A stretch of 64,000 nt of DNA from Hyphomonas sp. (GTDB lineage Bacteria; Pseudomonadota; Alphaproteobacteria; Caulobacterales; Hyphomonadaceae). A program made the position numbers and the translations under genes. Shown here one piece after another: positions 1 to 7,727 of this stretch; positions within the stretch are counted from its first letter, which is position 1; each line of letters begins with the position of its first letter. The stretch covers positions 1 to 64,000 of the forward strand of contig WGNP01000016.1 of the NCBI GenBank assembly GCA_016124495.1. Direction: 5' to 3'. The notes below the pieces were generated by a model that worked only from the letters and a program-made list of their open reading frames with translations, did not search any database and was not told the origin of the DNA.

Positions 1-1
1 A

Positions 2-106
2 GCCAAAAAGAAATGGCGCAAAATCTCCGGGCCAAACCGTCTGCCGGAGGTCATTCAGGGGGTTGTGTTCAAAGACGGGATCAAGCAGGTTTCAAATGCC
101 GCCTGA
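2..106 (+). pseudogene. C-terminal remnant of a transposase, probably IS256 family
   Basis: The second reading frame from the window edge reads about 34 residues (including WRKISGPNRLPEVIQGVVF) and stops at a TGA at 104-106. The LPEVIQGV-F-DGI pattern resembles the C-terminus of IS256-type transposases; this is recognition from memory, not a search. The rest of the gene, including the DDE residues, lies outside the window, so I cannot say whether the element is intact. What lies just downstream looks like the element's terminal end, and a truncated EAL gene follows. Confidence 0.45.
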
Positions 107-140
107 CGAGGGGCATCACCAACTTTTGGGCATATCTCCG
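107..140. repeat. Probable terminal inverted repeat of the IS element
   Basis: Just past the transposase stop the sequence reads CATCACCAACTTTTGGGCAT followed by ATCTCC. Its complement begins GGAGATATGCCCAAAAGTTGG, a layout typical of IS256-family ends. The matching left end is outside the window, so the boundary near 139 is approximate and no target duplication can be checked. Confidence 0.4.
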
Positions 141-442
141 GCACGCAGAATTGAATCTGAGCGATCATTCAACCCCGACCGCTCGCCGGAGGATTTGTCG
201 ATCTTGATCTTGTCGAGTAGCAGCCTGTCGAGGATCGACAAGGACGAATAGCCCGTACCAAAATCATCCAGAGTAATCGGTATCCCTGCCCGCCTGGCTG
301 TCTCCAGCGCCTCAATATTCGACTCCATGTTACGGGAAGCGGCCTGTTCCGTAATTTCCAGAGTGATGCAGGAACCTAGATCATGGCCGGATGTACGTTG
401 GCCCTTTCCTGCCAGACAACTGAACTTTGCTTCTGCGAGCAA
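140..442 (-). pseudogene. Truncated EAL-domain (c-di-GMP phosphodiesterase) fragment
   Basis: The minus strand encodes a piece of an EAL domain: ITLEITEQA, then [10 protein letters not shown], then KIKIDKS at about 193-213. These are central EAL motifs, with the metal and substrate ligands around LEITE and DDFG. An intact EAL domain is about 240 residues; fewer than 90 recognisable residues remain. The 5' side is closed by a stop just upstream of a TTG at 442, so the domain start (ExLxR) is gone. The 3' side loses homology after KIDKS and runs into the presumed IS end near 139. It cannot be a working phosphodiesterase. IS insertion plus deletion is the simplest explanation. Confidence 0.75.
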
Positions 443-546
443 AAGAGGTTAAAAACGACCTGTGAGCCGGAGTGGCTCCAGCCTTGGCGACTGCGGTCAA
501 CATCATTTGTAAGCACGCGGGTTTGTGCACGATAGAGCGACCCTTA

Positions 547-1179
547 ATGATCAGAGTTCAACTCGCTCGCGTGCTGTTGATTGCAAGCATTCTGTATATC
601 ATCGGATTTTATTTCGTCGGCGCCGCGATAAAGCCCGGCTACTCGCAGCTTTCCAACTTCGTTAGCGAATACAACGCAACGGGAACGCCTTGGGCAGGTG
701 CGCTCACCTATGCGGGCTTTCTCGTTACCACACTTCTATTGTCAGCGTTTTTGTTCGTCTCCGCGCCGCTTTTGCAAGTCTCCGGAGCAAGCCGGGTGGG
801 CAAATGGCTCCTGTGGTGTGTGCCAGCATCGTACTTTCTCGCCGTAATCGCACCGTGCGATGCAGGCTGCCCTCTTGAAGGCTCATTGAACCAGCTCTTG
901 CACAACGCTTTCGCGATCATCGCCTATTTCGGCATGGGCGCCAGCATTGCGCTCCTATCCTTCGCTCCGGGGTTTCGACTGTTTCCGGTGCGGCGCAGCT
1001 TCTTGTTTCTATCGGGCATCGCCTTCCCACTTGTGTTCTTCGCGATGGTCCAGCCTGAGCTGAAGCCATGGGGAGGCCTGTTACAACGCTCACTAGACAT
1101 AGCGCTCGCCACGTCCCTGATTTTCTTGGTGTGGACACTCCTTGGACCACGTCAGCAAGCAAAGGTGCGCACTCGGTAG
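547..1179 (+). CDS. DUF998 family membrane protein
   Basis: A 210-residue polytopic membrane protein with about six hydrophobic segments. It starts with a positive-inside MIRVQLARVLL segment, then a loop containing GYSQLSNFVSEYNATGTPWA, which is the hallmark region of DUF998 proteins (the conserved loop after helix 1). The internal ATG at 547 is chosen because upstream residues are not membrane-like and look non-coding. DUF998 proteins have no firmly assigned function. The gene stands alone between the EAL fragment and the HxlR regulator, in a stretch that looks less GC-rich than the rest of the window, consistent with an accessory region. Confidence 0.75.
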   Translation: MIRVQLARVLLIASILYIIGFYFVGAAIKPGYSQLSNFVSEYNATGTPWAGALTYAGFLVTTLLLSAFLFVSAPLLQVSGASRVGKWLLWCVPASYFLAVIAPCDAGCPLEGSLNQLLHNAFAIIAYFGMGASIALLSFAPGFRLFPVRRSFLFLSGIAFPLVFFAMVQPELKPWGGLLQRSLDIALATSLIFLVWTLLGPRQQAKVRTR

Positions 1180-1499
1180 GCGCGTGGTAATTCGCAGCGC
1201 GCCAGGTTTTCTGCGCACTCGCGCTGAGTGGCTGGGAGGAGGCCCTGCACCCAGGGGCAAGCGGCCGCTTCAGCGTGTCCATCCTGCCGTTTATGAAAGT
1301 TCTGGCCGAAGCCGAGCATAATGCGCGAGGCAACCGCATGAAGACGATTTGAATCTTGAACCTCATGGCGAAGGTCGTTTCTCCGCGATCTCCCGAAGGG
1401 TAGCGGCCTGGCATTCCGACGAGCGGTCTCAGGTGACCCTGCAGCTGGCAGACGACAACCAGGAGAGCCCAGATAGCCCTGCCTCGACATCGCACACGA
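1180..1499. other. Gene-poor stretch, possible decayed coding remnant
   Basis: No complete gene is recognisable. Within it, 1191-1352 on the plus strand is an open frame without a start codon, ending in residues such as FMKVLAEAEHNARGNRMKTI before a TGA. It reads like a protein tail, but I cannot name the family. It may be the leftover of a gene lost during rearrangement of this accessory block. Confidence 0.3.
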
Positions 1500-1853
1500 T
1501 CAGGAGGTTTTCGGCCGCCACGTTCGCTCTGACATCAGAGGCAAACTCGCTTCTACCCATCCGATCAAGCTGTTGGCTTCCTTTCTGAAAGAGTGACCAA
1601 GAACTGTCAGCTTGTACTCGACATGCGGCGGAATCGTTTTCTTATCGTCTCGCTGGACAATGTTCAGTACAGAGAGTTCCTGTAATGTTTGCGTCAGCAT
1701 CTTTTGAGAGATGCCATCAACCGTTCGCAACAACTCCCCGTTTCGAAGCGGCCGGTGGCCCAGCGCGTTCACAATGAGTATCGCCCATTTGCTCGTCAGG
1801 GTCGCCAGATACCGCCTTGATGGGCATTGGGAAGACATGACATCAAGCTTCAT
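1500..1853 (-). CDS. HxlR family winged-helix transcriptional regulator
   Basis: A 117-residue HxlR regulator. The signature elements are in order: CPSRRYLATLTSKWAILIV at the N-terminus, PLRNGELLRTVDGISQKMLT covering the recognition helix, and a wing with IPPHVEYKLTVLG. The ATG at 1853 is preferred over an upstream TTG at 1886 because a GGGAG ribosome site precedes it and the protein then begins near the conserved CP. HxlR proteins bind DNA as dimers and often respond to electrophiles or redox change. It is divergent from a DUF4345 membrane protein, which is its probable target, with an inverted repeat between the two starts. It is likely autoregulated. Confidence 0.9.
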   Translation of the reverse strand: MKLDVMSSQCPSRRYLATLTSKWAILIVNALGHRPLRNGELLRTVDGISQKMLTQTLQELSVLNIVQRDDKKTIPPHVEYKLTVLGHSFRKEANSLIGWVEASLPLMSERTWRPKTS

Positions 1854-1880
1854 AAGGCGGCTCCCGGACCTCTGGGTAGG

Positions 1881-1910
1881 TACCAAAAAGTGCGTACTAT
1901 ACTTTAGGTA
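1881..1910. promoter_or_regulatory. Inverted repeat, candidate HxlR operator
   Basis: TACCAAAAAGT (1881-1891) and ACTTTAGGTA (1901-1910) form an imperfect inverted repeat (TACC-AAAGT type arms) around a TATACT-like sequence, in the divergent gap between the HxlR gene and the DUF4345 gene. Position, symmetry and AT content fit a dimeric regulator site overlapping both promoters. The assignment to HxlR is inference from location. Confidence 0.5.
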
Positions 1911-1957
1911 TTTTGATCCCCAAATGTGACCTCGTCCAGCAGTATTCGGAGGGGTCG

Positions 1958-2335
1958 ATGGAGATACTAAACATTGCTGGCGCCGTCATCACCGTGCTGA
2001 TGGGGTGCCTGGGCCTCTTTTTCCCCCAACGCGCAGCAGCGTTCACTGGCCTGACAGCTGTGACGATTCCTGGGCGATCGGAGTTCAGGTCAACGTTTGG
2101 CGGACTTTTCCTGTTCGCGGGAAGCATTCCGCTATTGACGATGTTACCTGCAACATTCCTGGTTGTGGGGCTGAGTTGGGCGGGCGCCGCCACAGGGAGG
2201 ATTGTTTCAATATTTGAAGACGACGCGAACGTTGCGAAAAACTGGGTCGCTGTCTTGTTCGAGGCAACTATAGCAACACTCTTGCTTATCGGTGGTCCGT
2301 TTGCCTTGCTGCTTCAGACGATAGTCCGTCATTGA
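1958..2335 (+). CDS. DUF4345 family membrane protein
   Basis: About 125 residues with four predicted hydrophobic helices: IAGAVITVLMGCLGLFFP, then a segment after FRSTFGGLFLF, then LVVGLSWAGAATGRIVS, and a C-terminal helix. The R-S-x-FGG-L-F-x-G and GR-x-x-S motifs are typical of DUF4345. The ATG at 1958 is preceded by GGAGGGG; the longer frame from 1913 lacks such a site. Function is unknown for the family. It is divergent from the HxlR gene and probably controlled by it. A second DUF4345 protein lies at 19405-19788. Confidence 0.8.
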   Translation: MEILNIAGAVITVLMGCLGLFFPQRAAAFTGLTAVTIPGRSEFRSTFGGLFLFAGSIPLLTMLPATFLVVGLSWAGAATGRIVSIFEDDANVAKNWVAVLFEATIATLLLIGGPFALLLQTIVRH

Positions 2336-2517
2336 ACGAAATCTGCTCGCACTCGCCGACTGCCCGGCTTCACAACGGGAGCTCGAATGACCGTCTTCCG
2401 CGATGAATTGCCAGTCCCGCAGCAACAGTCGGCGGGCAGGTTCTGACAGGGGGCAGCCGATAAGTACGCAAACATAAAAAAACTGCGTGCCGGGCAAAGC
2501 TCCGGACACGGACTGCC

Positions 2518-3894
2518 TTACCCCGCCTTACGCGCGCCCTCACCGCCAGCCTCGACGGCTTGCAGCTTCTCGGCTACAAGGAAAGCGAGTTCCAGCGCCT
2601 GTTCGCCGTTGAGGCGCGGGTCGCAGTGCGTGTGGTAGCGGCTGGAGAGGTCTTCCTCCGAGATTGCCTGCGCGCCGCCGATACATTCGGTGACGTTCTG
2701 GCCGGTCATCTCGAAGTGTACGCCGCCCGGATAGCAGCCTTCGGCCGGCAGGATGTCGATGAACTGGCGCACTTCGGAGAGGACGCGGTCCACGGGACGT
2801 GTCTTGAAGCCGGTGGCGGTCTTCAGCGTGTTGCCATGCATCGGGTCGCACGACCATACAACCGTGCGGCCGGATTTCTTTACCGCGCGCGCGAGCGGCG
2901 GCAGGCCTTTCGCGACGCCCTCCGAACCGAAGCGCGAGATCAGCGTGATGCGACCGGGTTCGTCGGCGGGGTTCAGCGTCTCGATCAGGCGGATCAATTC
3001 ATCCGTACCCATACCAGGGCCGCATTTGATGCCGATCGGGTTCTTGATGCCCTTGCAGAAGTTCACGTGCGCATGGTCGATCTGGCGCGTGCGGTGGCCG
3101 ATCCACAGCATGTGGGCAGAGGTGTCGTACCAGTCGCCGCTGGTGGAATCGATGCGCGTCATCGCTTCCTCATAGCCGAGCAGCAGCGCTTCGTGGCTGG
3201 TGTAGAACTCCACCTGCGACATCTGCGGGACTGTTTCGGCGTTCAGGCCGACTGCCTGCATGAAGCGCAGCGAGGCGGAAATCTGGTCTGCCAGTTTCTG
3301 GTAGCGCTCGCCCTGCGGGCTGCGATCGACGAAGCCCAGCATCCAGCGCTGCACGTTCGCAAGGCTCGCATAGCCACCCTGGCTGAAGGCGCGCAGGAGG
3401 TTCAGCGTCGCGGCCGATTGCGAATAGGCCTGCACGAGGCGCTCCGGATCCGGCGTGCGGCTTTCCTGGGTGAACTCCATGCCGTTGATATTGTCGCCCT
3501 TGTAGGACGACAGCGTCATGCCGTTCTGGGTCTCGGTCTCTTCCGAGCGAGGCTTGCCGAACTGGCCGGCGATGCGGCCAACCTTCACGACCGGCTTGGC
3601 GGCGGCGAACGTCAGCACGACCGCCATCTGAAGGATCACGCGGAACGTGTCACGGATGTTGTCGGGGTGGAATTCCTTAAAGCTTTCAGCGCAGTCCCCG
3701 CCCTGAAGCAGGAAGGCATTGCCGGCCGCAACCTCGGCCAGGCGCTGCTTCAGGCGGCGCGCTTCGCCGGCAAAAACCAGCGGCGGATAGCTCCTCAGGC
3801 GGTTTTCGACAGCCGCCAGCGCGCCCGCGTCAGGATAATCCTGCGGAATGTGCAGCGCGGGCAGTTTGCGCCAGTCAGAGGGGTGCCAGGTCAT
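2518..3894 (-). CDS. 3-deoxy-7-phosphoheptulonate synthase, class II
   Basis: Condenses phosphoenolpyruvate with erythrose 4-phosphate in the first step of the shikimate pathway. The 458-residue protein is a plant/Mycobacterium-type (class II) DAHP synthase: [11 protein letters not shown] (metal-binding Cys about residue 68), [37 protein letters not shown] and [14 protein letters not shown] are all present. The ATG at 3894 has a GGAG site and begins [14 protein letters not shown], matching family starts; a longer frame to 3948 lacks support. No fused chorismate mutase is seen. The enzyme is often called AroG or AroA(II). It is monocistronic here; aroC lies 17 kb away. Confidence 0.95.
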   Translation of the reverse strand: MTWHPSDWRKLPALHIPQDYPDAGALAAVENRLRSYPPLVFAGEARRLKQRLAEVAAGNAFLLQGGDCAESFKEFHPDNIRDTFRVILQMAVVLTFAAAKPVVKVGRIAGQFGKPRSEETETQNGMTLSSYKGDNINGMEFTQESRTPDPERLVQAYSQSAATLNLLRAFSQGGYASLANVQRWMLGFVDRSPQGERYQKLADQISASLRFMQAVGLNAETVPQMSQVEFYTSHEALLLGYEEAMTRIDSTSGDWYDTSAHMLWIGHRTRQIDHAHVNFCKGIKNPIGIKCGPGMGTDELIRLIETLNPADEPGRITLISRFGSEGVAKGLPPLARAVKKSGRTVVWSCDPMHGNTLKTATGFKTRPVDRVLSEVRQFIDILPAEGCYPGGVHFEMTGQNVTECIGGAQAISEEDLSSRYHTHCDPRLNGEQALELAFLVAEKLQAVEAGGEGARKAG

Positions 3895-4046
3895 TACGGG
3901 GTGCTCCAGTGCTGCGGGGCATAAATCACATGGCGGCGGGATGCTCAAGTTTCACCATAATTTCACAGCAGTAAGGTGGCCGATACGGGGCGCCTGAGGC
4001 TAAAAGACCTCGGGCAATCAAGGGTTCAAGACGGGGTCCGCTGCGC

Positions 4047-5357
4047 ATGCCACACGTCTATATAAGCCATTCCGGGGCCGATCCCGATGCGCTGCTGCAG
4101 TTGCATGAGACCCTGCGGAGCGCCGCCATTGCGGTCCGCTACCCCGCCGGCGAGGCGGGCCGCGACGAGGCCAACACCGATATCGGGGCCGCTTTTGCCG
4201 TAATCGTGCTGGTTTCCGCCTCTGCCGTGCGCTCGAAATCGGTGCGTCAGGATGTCGAGACCGCCAAGGCAAGCGGTATCCGCATCATCCCCTACCAGAT
4301 CGACAAGGCCCGCCTGAACGGCTTCTTCAAGCAGGAAGTCCAGCCGCACCTTCGCCTTTCCTCCGCGATGCCGGACGGCATGGACAAGCTGGTCGCCGAG
4401 ACCCAAGCCGCCTACCGCCGGAAGTGTCCGGTCATTGCCGTGATGAACCTAAAGGGCGGCGTCGGCAAAACCACCGTCACGGCGCAGCTCTCCGGCGCCT
4501 GGCAGGAGGCCTTCGGCGGCCGGGTCCTTCTGATCGACCTCGACCCGCAATATAACCTCACCCAGACATTCTTCGGCATGGACGAGGCGGATGCGTCCTC
4601 CGGCGTGGACCGTTCGGTCATCTCGCTTTTTGAACGCTCGCGCCTGCATGCGAAGGATGCGCCGTCGCCGGCCGAGAACTGGCTGGGCCTCACCATCGCG
4701 CCCTTCACGCCGGCCGCGCGCGACAGTTTCGTCCACCGTATTCTGGGCACGGACGGCCCGCCCGGGCGGCTCGACCTGATCTCGGGCCAGTTCGAGATTT
4801 CGAAATACGCCTTCGCGAATGACAGGGACAGCCTTGCTGCCATCAAGCAGCATTTCCTGCGCTCGATCGATCACTATCGAAGCGAGTATGATCTCATCGT
4901 CTTCGATACGAACCCCAACGCGACTTTCCTGACGCGCTGCGCGCTGGAAGCGGCCGACCGCGTCATCGCGCCGATGCATGCCGACATCTATTCGCTGCGC
5001 GGAGTGCGCCTCCTGAACCTCGTGATCCGCGACCAGATCGAGGAAGAAAAGCACCCGGCTCTCTCGGTCCTCTTCAATGCCGTGAACCGCAACGAACAAT
5101 CGACCTTCGAAGGTGACGCGCGCAATGGTGTCTATGACCAGATCGCCGGCTTCCCGCTATCCAAATCCCTTATGGCCGCCGCGCTGCTCCGCTCTGCGCA
5201 TTTCGCGGTCAAGGCCCCGGACGAAGGCCAGCCCCGCTGGCGCCAACTCCTCGCCCACGCCGGCCGCGGCGGCGGCCTCAAAGCCATCCGCGACAGCCTC
5301 AAGCAGGTAGCGTTAGAGTTGAAGGTGCTAAGTGAGGGCGGAAGCTCCGGTCACTGA
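4047..5357 (+). CDS. TIR-like domain fused to a ParA/MinD-type ATPase
   Basis: A 436-residue two-domain protein. Residues 3-86 look like a bacterial TIR domain: VYISHSGAD (strand A), DIGAAFAVIVLVSASAVRS (strand C and BB-like area) and VRQDVETAKASGIRIIPYQI. Residues 128-430 are a ParA-type P-loop ATPase: deviant Walker A NLKGGVGKTT (134-143), LLIDLDPQYN (161-170) and LIVFDTNPN (Walker B). In TIR NADases such as SARM1 the catalytic Glu sits in a WxxxE motif; the matching stretch here is SVRQD, placing Asp69 there, so activity is uncertain. No parB, parS or obvious toxin partner adjoins it. It may be a sensor or defence protein, or a scaffold using ParA dimerisation. The start has only a weak upstream GGGG site. 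Confidence 0.85.
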   Translation: MPHVYISHSGADPDALLQLHETLRSAAIAVRYPAGEAGRDEANTDIGAAFAVIVLVSASAVRSKSVRQDVETAKASGIRIIPYQIDKARLNGFFKQEVQPHLRLSSAMPDGMDKLVAETQAAYRRKCPVIAVMNLKGGVGKTTVTAQLSGAWQEAFGGRVLLIDLDPQYNLTQTFFGMDEADASSGVDRSVISLFERSRLHAKDAPSPAENWLGLTIAPFTPAARDSFVHRILGTDGPPGRLDLISGQFEISKYAFANDRDSLAAIKQHFLRSIDHYRSEYDLIVFDTNPNATFLTRCALEAADRVIAPMHADIYSLRGVRLLNLVIRDQIEEEKHPALSVLFNAVNRNEQSTFEGDARNGVYDQIAGFPLSKSLMAAALLRSAHFAVKAPDEGQPRWRQLLAHAGRGGGLKAIRDSLKQVALELKVLSEGGSSGH

Positions 5358-5380
5358 CAGAACTCTTGGGCGCAGCCATA

Positions 5381-5403
5381 CCCCTCTCCCACAGGGAAAG
5401 GGG
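5381..5403 (+). terminator. Weak stem-loop downstream of the TIR-ParA gene
   Basis: CCCCTCTCCC (5381-5390) can pair with GGGAAAGGGG (5394-5403) across a 3-base loop, with one mismatch. No clear U-tract follows, so termination is only suggested. The rest of the gap up to 5578 shows no gene. Confidence 0.3.
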
Positions 5404-5578
5404 GGGCTTTCATACCTTCTGTTTTTGCCCGGTTCGGTTTGTCCTCATGCCGCCCCCGCCCAGGGCTGAGACCGGGCCCCAGCGCAAGACAAAGTCCATG
5501 TCCCAGGCATTTTCTGCGCAAAGCCCGGGATGACGACACATAATCATTGGATATCTGGAGTGGAGCGGGGCTAATAGC

Positions 5579-6964
5579 TCAGACTACCTCCGGCACCCAT
5601 TTCGTCCGCATCGTGACCAACTCCTCCGCCGCTGAAGGATGCACCGCGCAGGTCCGGTCGAAATCGTCTTTCGTCGCGCCCATCTTCATGGCGATACCTG
5701 CCATCTGGATCATTTCGGCAGCGTCCTCGCCGACGATATGCACGCCGAGCACGCGCTGGTCTGAGGCGCGCACGACGAGTTTCATGAAGGTACGCGTCTG
5801 GTCGCCGTTCAGCATGTTCTTCATCGGGCGGAACCGCGTCTTGTAAATGTCGATCTCGCCATACAGCTTGCGCGCCTCGCTCTCGCTGATCCCCACCGTG
5901 CCGACTTCCGGCTGCGAGAAGACCGCCGTTGCAATATCTGCATGGTCGAAATGCCAGGGCTTGCCGCCAAACTCGGTGTCGGCGAAGGCATGCCCTTCGC
6001 GTATGGCCACTGGCGTCAGGTTCACCCGGTCCGTCACATCGCCGACCGCCCAGATGTTAGGCGCGCTGGTGCGCGACCACTCATCCACGATCACCTTGCC
6101 ATTATCGCCGAGCTTGACGCCGGCCGCTTCACAGCCAAGACCTTCGGTATTCGCCTGCCGGCCCACGGCCATCAATACCACGTCTGCCTTCACCTCATGT
6201 CCATTGTCCAGCTTCACGCTGAGGCCGTCCGCCGTCTTTTCGATCCGTGTGAAGACCGTTTTTGTGATGACACGCACACCCGCCTCTTTCAGGCCCTCAT
6301 GAACGGCGAGGCGCACGTCCTCGTCAAAGCCGCGCAGCACCGTATCGCCGCGGTAAACGAGGCAAACCTCGACGCCGAGCCCGGCAAACACGTGCGCGAA
6401 CTCGACCGCAATATAGCCGCCGCCCGCGACCAGCATACGCTTCGGCAGCGTCTCCATCTCGAACACGTCATTCGAGCTGATGGTATTCTCAACGCCCGGA
6501 AGCTCCGCCGGCGAAGGCCGCCACGGCCGCCCGCCAGTCGCGATGAGGATTTTCTTCGCGGTGATGATCTTGCAGCTCGTCTTCAGGCGCAGCGTATGCG
6601 CGTCCACGAACTCTGCGCGCTCATTGTAGATCTCGGCACCCGCCGATTTCAGGTTACGGTCATAGATCGTCGACAGACGGTCCACTTCGGCATGCATGCC
6701 CGCCACGAATTTCGAATGATCGTAGGAGACTTCACCCACCGACCATCCGTATCCGGTCGATTTGGCGATGCTCTTGCCGTACTGGCTGGCGTACACCATA
6801 AACTTCTTCGGTACGCAACCGCGGATGACGCAGGTGCCGCCCATCCGGTATTCTTCCGCCACACCCACCTTGGCGCCGGCCTGGGCTGCGATCCGCCCGG
6901 CGCGTACGCCACCGGAGCCGCCGCCGATCACGAACAGGTCAAAATCGTAAGCGGGCTCGGTCAT
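5579..6964 (-). CDS. gor: Glutathione-disulfide reductase
   Basis: NADPH-dependent flavoenzyme (461 aa) that regenerates reduced glutathione in the cytosol. The FAD Rossmann motif is VIGGGSGGVRAGRIAA at about 12-27. The redox disulfide is Cys45/Cys50 in GGTCVIRGCVPKK. The NADPH-binding region reads GGGYIAVEFAHVF with downstream VYRGD, the arginine pattern favouring NADPH. The C-terminus carries the catalytic HPSAAEEL (His/Glu pair from the partner subunit). Length is normal for the family. It is the last gene of an apparent glmU-rpiA-gor operon, 51 bp after rpiA; pairing with rpiA (pentose phosphate pathway) may tie it to NADPH supply. Confidence 0.95.
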   Translation of the reverse strand: MTEPAYDFDLFVIGGGSGGVRAGRIAAQAGAKVGVAEEYRMGGTCVIRGCVPKKFMVYASQYGKSIAKSTGYGWSVGEVSYDHSKFVAGMHAEVDRLSTIYDRNLKSAGAEIYNERAEFVDAHTLRLKTSCKIITAKKILIATGGRPWRPSPAELPGVENTISSNDVFEMETLPKRMLVAGGGYIAVEFAHVFAGLGVEVCLVYRGDTVLRGFDEDVRLAVHEGLKEAGVRVITKTVFTRIEKTADGLSVKLDNGHEVKADVVLMAVGRQANTEGLGCEAAGVKLGDNGKVIVDEWSRTSAPNIWAVGDVTDRVNLTPVAIREGHAFADTEFGGKPWHFDHADIATAVFSQPEVGTVGISESEARKLYGEIDIYKTRFRPMKNMLNGDQTRTFMKLVVRASDQRVLGVHIVGEDAAEMIQMAGIAMKMGATKDDFDRTCAVHPSAAEELVTMRTKWVPEVV

Positions 6965-7015
6965 GGGAGCAGTCTTTCCTGCAGTTTCGAGAGAGAGAAT
7001 GTGTGGCGCGCGGGC

Positions 7016-7717
7016 CTAGTATTCAATGATGCGGGCGCCGGTTTCGGTCCCGAAAATGACGGTTCTCGCGATGCCAATGAACAGGCCGTGCTCCACCACG
7101 CCCGGCACGTCCGACAGGAACGCCGCTGCTTTCGGTGGGTCCGGGATCAGACCGCAATGACAATCGAGGATGTAGTTGCCGCCGTCGGTCACCAGCAATT
7201 CGTTACTGCGCAGCGCCTTGCGCAGCTCCACGCGGGGCCGCTCGACGCCCGCAGCGACCAGCGCGTCATGCACCTTCTTCGCCGTTATCGTATAGCCGAA
7301 CGGCGTCACCTCCACAGGGAGCGGAAATGCGCCGATCGCCTGCACGTCTTTCGTCGGGTCCGCGATCACCACCATGTGATCGGAGGCGTTGGCAATGATC
7401 TTCTCGCGCAGCAGCGCCGCGCCGCCGCCCTTGATCAGTACACCGCCGGGGCCTGCTTCGTCCGCGCCGTCAACGGTCAGGTGGATGCGGTCGACCTGCT
7501 CGAACGGGATCAGCGGCACGCCGAGGCTGCGCGCGAGATCGCGCGTCTGCACGCTCGTCTCGATGCAGCGCACGATTAGCCCGTCGGCAATCTCGTCGGC
7601 CAGAAGTTCCACGAAATACTTCGCGGTCGACCCCGTGCCGAGGCCGATGGTCATGCCGTCCTCGACAAACTCCATCGCCGCGGCCGCCGCATTCTGTTTC
7701 TCGGTTTCGTAGGCCAT
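7016..7717 (-). CDS. rpiA: Ribose-5-phosphate isomerase A
   Basis: Interconverts ribose 5-phosphate and ribulose 5-phosphate in the pentose phosphate pathway. The 233-residue protein carries MTIGLGTGSTAKYFVELL (phosphate loop), HLTVDGADEAGPGGVLIKGGG (catalytic Asp and Lys region) and VTDGGNYILDC. The ATG at 7717 follows a GAGGG site; a longer open frame running into glmU is not supported. Its start is 10 bp after the glmU stop, so translation is probably coupled, and gor follows downstream on the same strand. Confidence 0.95.
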   Translation of the reverse strand: MAYETEKQNAAAAAMEFVEDGMTIGLGTGSTAKYFVELLADEIADGLIVRCIETSVQTRDLARSLGVPLIPFEQVDRIHLTVDGADEAGPGGVLIKGGGAALLREKIIANASDHMVVIADPTKDVQAIGAFPLPVEVTPFGYTITAKKVHDALVAAGVERPRVELRKALRSNELLVTDGGNYILDCHCGLIPDPPKAAAFLSDVPGVVEHGLFIGIARTVIFGTETGARIIEY

Positions 7718-7727
7718 CTGCCAGCCC

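Noticed and set aside
917..1495. A 192-codon minus-strand frame overlapping the DUF998 gene
   Set aside because: No domain, no ribosome site, and overlaps a recognisable membrane protein on the other strand.
2560..3924. A 454-codon plus-strand frame opposite the class II DAHP synthase
   Set aside because: Shadow of a gene with complete family motifs; rich in Arg, Ala and Gly without any domain.
4047..5357. Ordinary chromosome-partitioning parA
   Set aside because: The ATPase half fits, but the TIR-like N-terminus and absence of parB or parS nearby make a simple partition role unlikely.
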